From Tectiglobus sp965247245 (GTDB taxonomy: Bacteria; Pseudomonadota; Alphaproteobacteria; Rhizobiales; Hyphomicrobiaceae), in contig CBDFGV010000003.1 of NCBI GenBank assembly GCA_965247245.1, positions 1,488,001 to 1,552,000 on the forward strand: a stretch of DNA of 64,000 nt. The letters run 5' to 3'. Position numbers and translations under genes: made by a program. How positions within the stretch are numbered: position 1 is the first letter of the stretch; every line of letters starts with the position of its first letter. Shown one piece after another: positions 34,731 through 43,307 of this stretch. The notes under the pieces were generated by a model. That model made no database searches. It saw only the letters and a list, made by a program, of their open reading frames with translations, and was not told the origin of the DNA.

Positions 34731-35435
34731 ATGTTCTGGATTTGTCTTGCGATACTCGCAGTTGGTGTCATAGCCGCGATTGCCGTTGGTGACAGCGGCT
34801 CTTTGGGTGGCCTGAGTGGTGATGCGATTGCCAGCATGGCAGCTTTACTGGCATTGCTCATGTGTTTCGGCGGAGGCATGCTGTCCCGCGCCGAAGAGCG
34901 TCCATCAAAGATGGCGCGGGATCTGGTGATCTGGCTCGGACTCATTCTTCTTCTCGTTGCCGGATACAATCTCCGTGACAAGATCGGTTTCTCCAGCACG
35001 ACACGGCCGGAGCCACCACCACGATCCTCGTCTCTGCCGGTTCAGTCAGACCAACCGCGCACAAAAGCGTCAATTCGCATTCGCAAGCGCCGCGATGGGC
35101 GCTTCGGCACGCGGGCCCGCGTCGAAGGCACACCGGTGCAGGTTTTGATTGATCCGGGCGCAACAACCGTCATGTTAACGTCAAGTGATGCGCATTCCGC
35201 CGGCATACGAGTTGGATCGGAAGACTACACAACGGTTGTTGCCACCGCCGGTGGTGTGACGAAAGCCGCATCGGTCAGATTAAAGTCGATCAAGATTGGC
35301 CCACTGGTCGTCAATAATGTTGAGGCTTTGGTTGCCCAGCCTGGATCACTGTCCGAGAGCCTGCTCGGTATGAACTTTATTGAGCGACTCGAGTCTTTTG
35401 AAATGACGAACAGGCACGTCACACTCGGCACATAG
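34731..35435 (+). CDS. membrane-anchored retropepsin-like aspartic protease homologue with DPG active site
   Basis: A 234-residue protein with three predicted membrane helices (about 3-20, 31-50, 65-80), a Pro/Ser linker, and a C-terminal retropepsin-like domain (112-234). The domain matches the bacterial TIGR02281-type protease: RDGRFGTRARVEGTPVQVLI, then ATTVMLTSSDA, and LLGMNFIERLESFEM. The catalytic triad normally reads D-T-G or D-S-G; here it is D141-P142-G143, visible in the DNA as gat ccg ggc. The catalytic Asp is kept but the Ser/Thr hydrogen-bond partner is lost, so activity is doubtful. Starts 61 bases after the kinase gene. Confidence 0.85.
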   Translation: MFWICLAILAVGVIAAIAVGDSGSLGGLSGDAIASMAALLALLMCFGGGMLSRAEERPSKMARDLVIWLGLILLLVAGYNLRDKIGFSSTTRPEPPPRSSSLPVQSDQPRTKASIRIRKRRDGRFGTRARVEGTPVQVLIDPGATTVMLTSSDAHSAGIRVGSEDYTTVVATAGGVTKAASVRLKSIKIGPLVVNNVEALVAQPGSLSESLLGMNFIERLESFEMTNRHVTLGT

Positions 35436-35594
35436 TCATTCCACTTCCAAAAAACCTAACCCTTTGACGTCAAAGCAAGACACCAATCCCAGACATCGCG
35501 GCGAATCTGCACACTGCTGTTGAGCATGCCTCGATATCATGGCGTTCGCTCTAGCAATCAGTTAGTTTCCGGCAGCGACTCAGGAGAGCCAACA

Positions 35595-37094
35595 ATGTTG
35601 CCAACACCACGCGCTGATCTCATTGCAAACACTGCCGAATTCGAGCGTCTCCCGCTCGTCAAGCCGACAGGTTTCCGGGAATATGATGCGCGTTGGCTGT
35701 TCCCTGATGAAATCAATCTCATGGGCCTGCAAACGATCGGACTGGGCCTTGCAACCTTGTTCGCCGAGCGCAACGTACCCAAGCGAATCGTTGTGGGTCA
35801 CGATTTCCGCTCCTATTCGGGTTCCGTCAAACAGGCCTTGATTTCCGGGTTGCTCGCCGGTGGCGCAGAGGTCCACGACATTGGCCTGGCTTTATCGCCG
35901 ATGGCCTACTACGCCCAGTTCGCTCTTGATGTGGAAGGCGTAGCTATGGTCACCGCCAGCCACAACGACAACGGCTGGACCGGCATCAAGATGGGCATGA
36001 ATCGTCCATTGACGTTCGGCCCGGACGAAATGAGTGCCTTGAAATCGATTGTCCTGGAAGGCCGCTACGAAACCAAGGTCGGCGGTCGCTACATCTACGT
36101 GGCCGATATGGCAGATCGCTACATGGCGGCACTGACCGATCGTCCGAAACTCAGTCGCAAGCTAAAAGTTGTAGCAGCCTGCGGCAATGGCACGGCAGGC
36201 GCCTTTGCACCGCAGGTTCTTGAAGCGGTCGGCTGCGAGGTTATTCCGCTTGATGCCGAACTCGATCACTCGTTTCCCCGTTACAATCCAAATCCCGAAG
36301 ATATGAAAATGCTGCACGCCATAGCCGATGCGGTCAAAGAGAGCGGCGCCGATGTCGGTCTTGGCTTCGACGGTGACGGCGATCGATGTGGCGTCGTCGA
36401 CAACAATGGCAACGAAATCTTCGCTGATAAGGTCGGCGTCATGCTAGCGCGGGATATCTCTGCGCTGCACCCGAATGCCAAGTTCGTAGCTGATGTCAAA
36501 TCCACGGGCTTGTTCATGACCGACCCGGTTCTCAACGCCAACGGCGCCCAGACGACGTACTGGAAAACCGGCCACTCCTACATCAAGCGCTACAGCCACG
36601 AGACTGGCTCGCTGGTTGGTTTTGAGAAGTCCGGCCACTTCTTCTTCAATCCTCCGCTTGGCCGCGGCTATGATGATGGATTGGTCGCTGCATTGGCGGT
36701 CTGCGATATGCTCGATCGCAACCCGGACAAGACGATGGCTGACCTGTTGCAAGATCTGCCCAAGACCTGGCAGTCACCAACGATGTCGCCGAAATGTGCT
36801 GACGAAATCAAGTACGATGTCGTCGACCGCATTGTCGATCACTACAAGAGCCTGTTCGAAGGCGGTGGCTACATCGCCGGACAGAAGGTTGTTGACGTGA
36901 TCACGGTGAACGGCATCCGTGTCGTACTGGAAGACGGCACATGGGGATTGGTTCGTGCCTCCTCCAACAAGCCCGAACTTGTCGTCGTTGTTGAGAGCCC
37001 CGCTTCAGAAGAAAACATGCGCGCGATATTCGCCGACATTGAGATTCAGCTCCGCCAGCATCCTGAAATTGGCGACTTCAATCAGAAGATCTGA
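35595..37094 (+). CDS. phosphomannomutase / phosphoglucomutase
   Basis: A 499-residue alpha-D-phosphohexomutase that moves phosphate between C1 and C6 of mannose or glucose, feeding cell-surface polysaccharide precursors. ATG 35595 has AGGAGAG seven bases upstream, so the longer open frame is rejected. Features: the phosphoserine loop VTASHNDNGWTG (S122), where relatives usually read S-H-N-P; the Mg loop GFDGDGDRCG (258-266); the sugar-binding GFEKSGHFFF (342-351); and the C-terminal phosphate loop RASSNKPELVVVVE. Stands between the protease-like and transporter genes. Confidence 0.93.
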   Translation: MLPTPRADLIANTAEFERLPLVKPTGFREYDARWLFPDEINLMGLQTIGLGLATLFAERNVPKRIVVGHDFRSYSGSVKQALISGLLAGGAEVHDIGLALSPMAYYAQFALDVEGVAMVTASHNDNGWTGIKMGMNRPLTFGPDEMSALKSIVLEGRYETKVGGRYIYVADMADRYMAALTDRPKLSRKLKVVAACGNGTAGAFAPQVLEAVGCEVIPLDAELDHSFPRYNPNPEDMKMLHAIADAVKESGADVGLGFDGDGDRCGVVDNNGNEIFADKVGVMLARDISALHPNAKFVADVKSTGLFMTDPVLNANGAQTTYWKTGHSYIKRYSHETGSLVGFEKSGHFFFNPPLGRGYDDGLVAALAVCDMLDRNPDKTMADLLQDLPKTWQSPTMSPKCADEIKYDVVDRIVDHYKSLFEGGGYIAGQKVVDVITVNGIRVVLEDGTWGLVRASSNKPELVVVVESPASEENMRAIFADIEIQLRQHPEIGDFNQKI

Positions 37095-37162
37095 GGTAAG
37101 CGAATTAGACAACCATCGGTGTCGGATGCACGGCGCCGATACGGGTATAGCGGGACGTTAAA

Positions 37163-38131
37163 ATGGCGACGTCTGAAGCGTCAGGTAAAAGTTCCGCATC
37201 GCCTAGCATGTCTGGCCAGCCAACCTCGGTGCGACCACCCGTTCTGCCGACATCCGGCCTATTCCTGCTTATCGCACTCACCCTAATCTGGGGCTGCAAC
37301 TGGCCCTTCATGAAAATCGCGCTGAGTGAGATTAGCGTGTTATGGTTCCGCACGACCTGTGTCGTGTTTGGCGGTCTGCTCCTCCTCCTGATGTCCAAAC
37401 TAACCGGTGGCCCGCTGACCCTGCCACTTCGGCAGATCCCGGCCCTACTCCTGTGCGCTCTCTTCGGTATCGTCGGCTGGCATCTGTTTACCGGCTACAG
37501 CCTTAGCCAGATGCCGGCCGGGCGGGCCGCGATCATCGCCTACCTCATGCCGGTATTCGCCAGCATCCTCAGTGTCTACTTGCTGGGCGAACGCCTTTAC
37601 GCATCCAAAGTCATCGGTCTACTTCTCGGCATGGCAGGTCTCGGAGCACTCATAGGTCCAGACTTGCTGGTGATCCAGACTGCTCCCGTCGGTGCACTCT
37701 TGATGGTCGGGGCAGCAACCTCATGGGCCGCAGGCACGGTCCTCTACAAGAAGTTCAAATGGGGCGCACCAACTGCGACAGTGATTGGCTGGCAGCTCCT
37801 TGCAGCCGCAATTCCTATTGCGACCTGCGCCATATCCTTTGAGCCGTTTCCAGATGTCAAAGGTATCAGTGCCCATGTCTGGGGAGCACTGATCTACGTA
37901 GTCTTCGTACCAATGGTTCTTGGACAGTGGGCCTACTACAGGATCGTCAACATGCTGCCCGCCTCCGTTGCAGCAATTTCGACGCTCGCCATTCCCGCTG
38001 TTGGCGTCTATTCGAGTTCCCTCTTGCTCGGCGAGCCAATTGGCTGGCATGAAATGAGTGCCCTCGCTCTGATTAGCATAGCCCTGAGTGTGGTTCTCTT
38101 TGCACCGACCATCCTGGCACGTCGCACGTAG
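37163..38131 (+). CDS. EamA/DMT-family transporter
   Basis: A 322-residue inner-membrane protein with about ten transmembrane helices in two repeats of the EamA domain (about 33-160 and 175-315). Typical marks are LTLIWGCNWPFMKIAL at the start, ALFGIVGWHLFTGYSLSQMPAGRAAIIAYLMPVF in the first repeat (shown here only as landmark residues), and LLGEPIGWHEMSALALISI in the second. The DMT superfamily exports amino acids, nucleobases or other metabolites; the substrate is not known. It starts 68 bases after the phosphomannomutase stop. Confidence 0.9.
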   Translation: MATSEASGKSSASPSMSGQPTSVRPPVLPTSGLFLLIALTLIWGCNWPFMKIALSEISVLWFRTTCVVFGGLLLLLMSKLTGGPLTLPLRQIPALLLCALFGIVGWHLFTGYSLSQMPAGRAAIIAYLMPVFASILSVYLLGERLYASKVIGLLLGMAGLGALIGPDLLVIQTAPVGALLMVGAATSWAAGTVLYKKFKWGAPTATVIGWQLLAAAIPIATCAISFEPFPDVKGISAHVWGALIYVVFVPMVLGQWAYYRIVNMLPASVAAISTLAIPAVGVYSSSLLLGEPIGWHEMSALALISIALSVVLFAPTILARRT

Positions 38132-38241
38132 CAACGAACTGAACTGCGACAGAGCTTAATCTCTTGGCAACTTAATCCCGCCCTTTCGCTTCAAAGCACG
38201 TCTAATTGCAGCTATCCCGCTTTGAATTCGGGAGAACTGTT

Positions 38242-38433
38242 GTGCCAAATCGAAAACTCAGAGTTGGAACGCAACGATATTTCTTGCTCGGGCGCTCTCC
38301 ATTGGCGAAACGAGAACTGCGCGTACGCATGGAGCAGCTCGGTATTGATATCCTTATGCGACAGCGGATTGATCCACTCCTGGCAGCAGAACTCCTAGAA
38401 GACATAGCGGGCGAGCTCCGCCGCCAGGCCTAA
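38242..38433 (+). CDS. small basic helical protein (63 aa), GTG start
   Basis: GTG 38242 has a strong GGGAGA six bases upstream and opens a 63-residue protein (VPNRKLRVGTQRYFLLGRSP, then a helix with RVRMEQLGIDILMRQRIDPL and an acidic AAELLEDIAGELRRQA). It is highly charged with no membrane segment. I do not recognise it. It lies in the 331-base interval between the convergent EamA and TauE genes; the rest of that interval holds only a short CCCG/CGGG stem near 38217-38232. The ribosome-binding site and amphipathic helices favour a real gene. Confidence 0.5.
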   Translation: MPNRKLRVGTQRYFLLGRSPLAKRELRVRMEQLGIDILMRQRIDPLLAAELLEDIAGELRRQA

Positions 38434-38463
38434 GCCAAACAGCTGTCGAGTTCGCACACTGGC

Positions 38464-39294
38464 TCACAGAACCAGTGACAGAAAAAACCTCGTTCCCACA
38501 ATCAGAAGAAACACACCGAAGGCCAGTTCGAGTGCGCGACGTGAAATTCCATGTGCAACACGCGCTCCGAGCGGTGCCGTCAGAATGCTCGCCGATACCA
38601 TGAGCAGAGCGCCCATGATGCTGACATAGCCGATGGAACCCGGCGGCAGGCCAACGCGATCCCAGCCTGCCCAAGCAAATCCAATGACACCCGGAAAGGC
38701 GACAATAGGGCCGAAACCCGCAGCTGTAGCCACGGCCTGCTGGATGGTGCGCCCATAAAGCGTCATCATGATCGTAACGAATGCGCCTCCACCGATACTC
38801 ATGAGCGACGAGATCACTCCGACCCCAACCCCGTAGACCTCCAACACACGACTGGTGGGAATGGCATCACCAAGTTGCCATTGGGAGCGGCCGGAGAGCA
38901 TCTTGATGGCAAGCAGCAGGCTGCACACAACCCAAACCCACTTCAGGACATCGCTATGTGAAAATTTGGCTATGACACTGCCGATAAGAACGCCAATCAT
39001 CACCGGTAATGCAAGACGGCGCAGAACCCAGTAGTCGACGGCCGCGTGTTTCGCATGCGCCATAAAGGACCGGAGCGACGTTGGTATCATCACCGCAAGC
39101 GCAGTGCCGACCGTCATCTGCATCCGGTAAGCCTCGTCCACATCAAGAATGGAGAAGACTTCGTAGAGAACCGGCACCATCACACCGCCGCCGCCAACGC
39201 CCAGCAGGCCGACCATGAAGCCAGTCAGACAGCCGCCGGCAATCAACCAGCCGGCTATCACCCAAAGCTCGCCCGTTGAAACTCCGAAGTCCAA
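38464..39294 (-). CDS. sulfite exporter TauE/SafE family permease
   Basis: A 276-residue inner-membrane protein with about eight helices in two repeats. The first repeat shows GFMVGLLGVGGGGVMVPVLY and the second YGVGVGVISSLMSIGGGAFV, the glycine-rich hallmark of TauE/SafE permeases that move sulfonates, sulfite or organic anions. No sulfur-metabolism gene is adjacent, so the substrate is unknown. It starts 15 bases after the dusA stop codon on the same strand and is probably in the same operon. Confidence 0.92.
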   Translation of the reverse strand: MDFGVSTGELWVIAGWLIAGGCLTGFMVGLLGVGGGGVMVPVLYEVFSILDVDEAYRMQMTVGTALAVMIPTSLRSFMAHAKHAAVDYWVLRRLALPVMIGVLIGSVIAKFSHSDVLKWVWVVCSLLLAIKMLSGRSQWQLGDAIPTSRVLEVYGVGVGVISSLMSIGGGAFVTIMMTLYGRTIQQAVATAAGFGPIVAFPGVIGFAWAGWDRVGLPPGSIGYVSIMGALLMVSASILTAPLGARVAHGISRRALELAFGVFLLIVGTRFFLSLVL

Positions 39295-39308
39295 ACTAGA
39301 TGCCCCGC

Positions 39309-40367
39309 CTACTCTGCAGCCTCTGCCGGCCGGTGACGCTTGTTGCGCATCGTGTCGATGGCTTGTCGCAGCACATCCATACCGGCGGCATCTCCGATAG
39401 CATTCTCGCTTAAGTACCGTCGAAATGCCTTCGCCCCGGGTTGACCATGGAAGAGACCAAGAATGTGGCGCGTGATGTTGTTCAGGCGGCCGCCGCGTCC
39501 AAGGTGCTCTTCCACGAATGGAATCAACGCATCAAGCACCTCATGCCGTTCGGGAACGTTATGATCATCATCAAATAGTAGGTGATCAACACCTGCCAAA
39601 ACGTAGGGCGTCTGATAAGCGGCTCGCCCAAGCATGACCCCATCGACGAACTCCAAGTGCCATCGAGCAGTCTCAAGATCGGGAATACCACCGTTGATTA
39701 CAATCGTGAGGTCCGGGCGGGCAGCCTTCAATCGATAAACACGATCATAGTCAAGCGGTGGGATCTCACGGTTCTCTTTGGGGCTCAGGCCTTGAAGCCA
39801 AGCCTTACGCGCGTGGACAATGAAAACCCGACAACCCGCTGCTGCAACAACGTCGATAAAGCGGCTGAAGTCTTCTTCGCTATCCTGATCATCAATCCCG
39901 ATACGACACTTGACCGTCACGGGCAGAGCCACGCGAGCAGCCATGGTCGCGATACAATCAGCCACCAAGTGCGGCTCAGCCATTAGGCAGGCCCCGAACC
40001 GGCCACTCTGCACGCGGTCTGATGGACAGCCGACGTTAAGATTAATTTCGTCGTAGCCCTCTTCAGCACCAATCCAGGCAGCCTCAGCCAGCTTGGTCGG
40101 GTCGCTGCCACCCAACTGCAGCGCGACGGGATGCTCAATTTCATTGTAGCCAAGCAATCGCGTGCGATCACCGTGCAGCACGGCTTCAGCCGTGACCATC
40201 TCGGTATACAGCAGAGCATGGCGGCTCAGCAGACGATGGAAGGTCCGGCAGTGCCGGTCCGTCCAATCCATCATCGGGGCAACTGAGAATCTATGTGACC
40301 GATATTGCAACGATTTTTCTTTGTCTTCAGCGAATGGGTGCAATGCATGCCACACATTCGTCCACAA
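39309..40367 (-). CDS. dusA: tRNA-dihydrouridine(20/20a) synthase DusA
   Basis: An FMN enzyme that reduces uridine 20/20a in the tRNA D-loop. The core starts RFSVAPMMDWTDRHCRTFHR, and the catalytic cysteine sits in NVGCPSDRVQSGRFGACLM (C114 of the longest frame). RIGIDDQDSEEDFSRFID and GLFHGQPGAKAFRRYLSENA are DusA-specific. The start is uncertain: TTG 40367 opens the frame but 40343 or 40310 (also TTG) would suit the family length of about 330 better, and no ATG precedes the core. TauE/SafE permease follows closely. Confidence 0.95.
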   Translation of the reverse strand: MWTNVWHALHPFAEDKEKSLQYRSHRFSVAPMMDWTDRHCRTFHRLLSRHALLYTEMVTAEAVLHGDRTRLLGYNEIEHPVALQLGGSDPTKLAEAAWIGAEEGYDEINLNVGCPSDRVQSGRFGACLMAEPHLVADCIATMAARVALPVTVKCRIGIDDQDSEEDFSRFIDVVAAAGCRVFIVHARKAWLQGLSPKENREIPPLDYDRVYRLKAARPDLTIVINGGIPDLETARWHLEFVDGVMLGRAAYQTPYVLAGVDHLLFDDDHNVPERHEVLDALIPFVEEHLGRGGRLNNITRHILGLFHGQPGAKAFRRYLSENAIGDAAGMDVLRQAIDTMRNKRHRPAEAAE

Positions 40368-40523
40368 GGCTACATGCCTGTTCGATAGGGCAAAGCTGCC
40401 TACGATGCAGAGCAGAACTCAGGACTTGTGAGTTTGGCCTGTTGCCCAAGGCTATCGAACACAATCACACACACGGGCAATGTCTTTGAACCCGAAGTTC
40501 AGCCCTATGTTCACCCAGCCGCA

Positions 40524-41270
40524 TCACCCACGGCTTACAAGTGCGTTACGATAGTCTGCTGCAAGCGACCGCAATTGGCACATATCATCATCTTCAATGC
40601 TCAGGTGGCCAAGATTGCGTACGAGCAAATCTAGGTAGTCAAAGTTGGGACCAAGGTTACCCTCAGCCATTGCAATTATCCTGGCAGCCTCGTCCTGGGC
40701 TATCTCTGGCACATAACGGCGATTGTTGTGCTCGATCGCGAATATCAGGGCTTCGACTGTGCCCTGTGGAGTTGCGATCTCTTGAAAGATTGGACGATAG
40801 GCGCCGGAAAACATTTCGCGCCGCCACATGAAGTTTGTTTCCTGATCCACCAGCGCACCCGGTATGCGGATCACAACACCATCACAGCATCCGCCTTCAT
40901 CCAGCGCAGCCATGAGCCCAGGTTGCTCCTGCGTGCCACGACCACCTTCAATCCGCATACAAAAGCGGCGCCTCCAGCCAGTCAAACTGCCTAGCCGGTA
41001 CTCAGCGACCTCGACCGCAGGATCCCAGATCAGTGAACCATACGCAAAGACCCAAAGATCCTGATCCAACCGACCCGACAACACGTCATTGCGGTTGGAT
41101 TCGCGGGCCTCATGATCCATTCGCCAGTCCGGCGCCCATCCTTCCATGGCAGCCTGAGCATCCAGTTCCGCAAAGCGCTCATCGGATAAACGCATAGCCG
41201 TCTCTTCTGTCGGGATGACGAGATCGCGTAAGGCCGGCAGGTGACGGAATGCATCGCTAGCAGTTGGCAT
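40524..41270 (-). CDS. gamma-glutamylcyclotransferase (ChaC-like)
   Basis: A 248-residue cytoplasmic enzyme. The ChaC/GGCT fold is marked by LWVFAYGSLIWDP (YGSL at 77-80, the glutamyl-binding loop) and EYRLGSLTGWRRRFC, with RYVPEIAQDEAARIIAMAEG following. ChaC enzymes split glutathione into 5-oxoproline and Cys-Gly. The N-terminal 70 residues are a helical extension, possibly including extra codons before the in-frame ATG 41195. Given several GST genes in this window, a role in glutathione turnover is reasonable. It lies alone between two gaps of 150-235 bases. Confidence 0.9.
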   Translation of the reverse strand: MPTASDAFRHLPALRDLVIPTEETAMRLSDERFAELDAQAAMEGWAPDWRMDHEARESNRNDVLSGRLDQDLWVFAYGSLIWDPAVEVAEYRLGSLTGWRRRFCMRIEGGRGTQEQPGLMAALDEGGCCDGVVIRIPGALVDQETNFMWRREMFSGAYRPIFQEIATPQGTVEALIFAIEHNNRRYVPEIAQDEAARIIAMAEGNLGPNFDYLDLLVRNLGHLSIEDDDMCQLRSLAADYRNALVSRG

Positions 41271-41505
41271 TTGATTTTTCAGAAGGTTCGATAGTTAGGA
41301 TTGACTATTGTGCGGCTGGACCGGAAAGAACGTGCAAGACACGAGTGGTCACTGCTAGACCGCTGCAGTTCTCAAAGCAACCAACTGGACAACGATAGCG
41401 CACCTTTCGAATGTCTCACCAACTCCGTGACACGTAACAGCGAGGCCGTTCCAGCTGGCCGGCACGATCGTAGCTTATGGGCTCACGCCCGGCGGAACCT
41501 CAGCA

Positions 41506-43155
41506 TCACCTCAGCGCAACGTGCCTGACAACCTTGGGACGACATGATCTACGATCGCCCTCCGGTCGTCGTGCTCCAATAAGGGCATGCGAGTGAAGAC
41601 GGCGTCGGGCAAAAATCGTGCTGTAACGCTCATAGTAGCCTACGACTTGCAGGGTCGAAGACACAACATCGTCCGGCTTTATCCAAGCGGGTAGTGTAAA
41701 CTCCAGCAAGGCACGATCGCCAAAGTACAGACGGACATCCTTGCCATCGATCCGCTTGAGCTGAGGTTGCGGAGGTTCCAGTCGCACGACACTTCCACCC
41801 TTGAGAGCAAGATCGAGCGCCACCTTGTCAATATAGGCGAGCTCCGACTCACGCTCATGCAGTCGATACCGTAGTCGCAGGCCGGGTATCGTAATTTGAT
41901 CCTGTTCTTTCTTGGCGATGCCGTGTGCGTGATGCAGAACCTTACCGTGATTGACCCAGTCCTGATCCGAGTTACTCCAGGCTTCCACGTATGGGCATGA
42001 GCCGCCACCGCTCGACATCGATAGATTGAGGAAATTGTTGGCCGCCCGATTCAGCGAGAACCGTTCGTTCGCCGTGGTGAAACCAGCCAAATGAAACTCC
42101 GGTCCATAAGCATAAGCCTTGAGCCGCGGCTTCGGGCGCAGATTGTTAGTGTGGTCTTTCAGAAACTTATTGGTGCCAAATACAAGTCGTCGGAACAGAA
42201 TGATTTTTTCTCCGGGCGCCAGCCTCTGACCATCAATGTTGAGTGTCGTTGTACTGCGGCCGCGCACGTCTTTCGCCCACATTGGTTTGCGCAGCCCCTG
42301 AAACGAAGCACTGATGCCGAAGAAGCGATTGATCGTGACGGCACGGCGCCCTGTATTCTCGATCACAGCTGCATAGACGCGAAGCGGGCGCTCATAGATC
42401 AAGGCCAAGCGGCCATTGTTGAAGCAACCACCAGTCTCATACTGACCGACAATAAAGTGGAAGTCCTCGGGCAAGCCTTGCCGAGAGATGTACTCAAGCA
42501 TTCGAATGTAGCGCGGCACGTTGGCTGCGCGGGTTTCACCGGCGATGCGATTGTAACGGCGAAGATTGCGACTGTAGTTCGTGATGTCGCGACGGTTCAT
42601 ATAGCGCCAACGCACACCGCCTTCTGCAATGCCGTTGACAAGATCGAGCGCAGGAACGTCAGTGCCTTCCTGATAATCCCAGCCACCGAGCGAGCGCAAA
42701 CTCGTGCCCGGCACGAAGTCGTAGCTAGTGTTCTCACAACTCTGCCGTTTCAGCCTTCGAGCACCGCGCCCTGCAGGCCTGATACTCATCCGCCGACAAC
42801 TGTTCTGATCCAGATGCTGTGATCTTCGGCCGTATCGACTGAGTAGAGTATTCAGCTCAGCGAAAGTCGGCGTGTAGACCAATCGGCCACCCGCAAAAAT
42901 CGACTGAAACATCCGCGGCGGCCGTCCTTCCATGAGCGCCGACGCAACATGATCTGTGAGGCGTAGAAACGTTACATTGAGAGACGCGGCGCTGTTTGAT
43001 GACCGACAAAGATAACTACGCAAACTGGTCGAGCCATGACTTCCCGTTTGCAGGCGGCGTTCCTCACGCAGGCATTCTCCAGCAGTGGCACCATTCGGTA
43101 TGAAAAGAAGACTTCCAAGCACAAGCGCGGAAATGCGTTGAACGATTCTTTTCAT
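41506..43155 (-). CDS. large exported beta-rich protein with an S-C-P-Y domain
   Basis: A 549-residue protein with a signal peptide (1-25, ending GATAGEC). Six or more Cys follow (C28, C50, C120, C140, C244, C387), suited to disulfides in the periplasm. Most of the chain is predicted beta strand (LALIYERPLRVYAAVIENTG is typical). Residues 382-450 start SSGGGSCPYVEAWSNSDQDW and contain ELAYIDKVALDL, like the SCP-F/Y-x-W domain of secreted or outer-membrane proteins that I know only as a conserved pattern. Function unknown. It follows the caspase-like gene by 152 bases, suggesting a joint role. Confidence 0.75.
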   Translation of the reverse strand: MKRIVQRISALVLGSLLFIPNGATAGECLREERRLQTGSHGSTSLRSYLCRSSNSAASLNVTFLRLTDHVASALMEGRPPRMFQSIFAGGRLVYTPTFAELNTLLSRYGRRSQHLDQNSCRRMSIRPAGRGARRLKRQSCENTSYDFVPGTSLRSLGGWDYQEGTDVPALDLVNGIAEGGVRWRYMNRRDITNYSRNLRRYNRIAGETRAANVPRYIRMLEYISRQGLPEDFHFIVGQYETGGCFNNGRLALIYERPLRVYAAVIENTGRRAVTINRFFGISASFQGLRKPMWAKDVRGRSTTTLNIDGQRLAPGEKIILFRRLVFGTNKFLKDHTNNLRPKPRLKAYAYGPEFHLAGFTTANERFSLNRAANNFLNLSMSSGGGSCPYVEAWSNSDQDWVNHGKVLHHAHGIAKKEQDQITIPGLRLRYRLHERESELAYIDKVALDLALKGGSVVRLEPPQPQLKRIDGKDVRLYFGDRALLEFTLPAWIKPDDVVSSTLQVVGYYERYSTIFARRRLHSHALIGARRPEGDRRSCRPKVVRHVALR

Positions 43156-43307
43156 TTGCCACCTCCAATCAACAGACCAGTGTCAACTCAACAAAAGACT
43201 TCTTACCCCACGGCCATTCACGCGCCTCTGCATGAACAGCGATCGCCGAAGACAACCAAACACTAACAGTGCGCTCCTCTTGACCTCCCCATTTGAAATC
43301 GTGACGC

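Noticed and set aside
42091..42822. 243-residue frame antisense to the large exported protein
   Set aside because: The opposite strand has a signal peptide and beta-rich pattern; this frame does not look like a protein.
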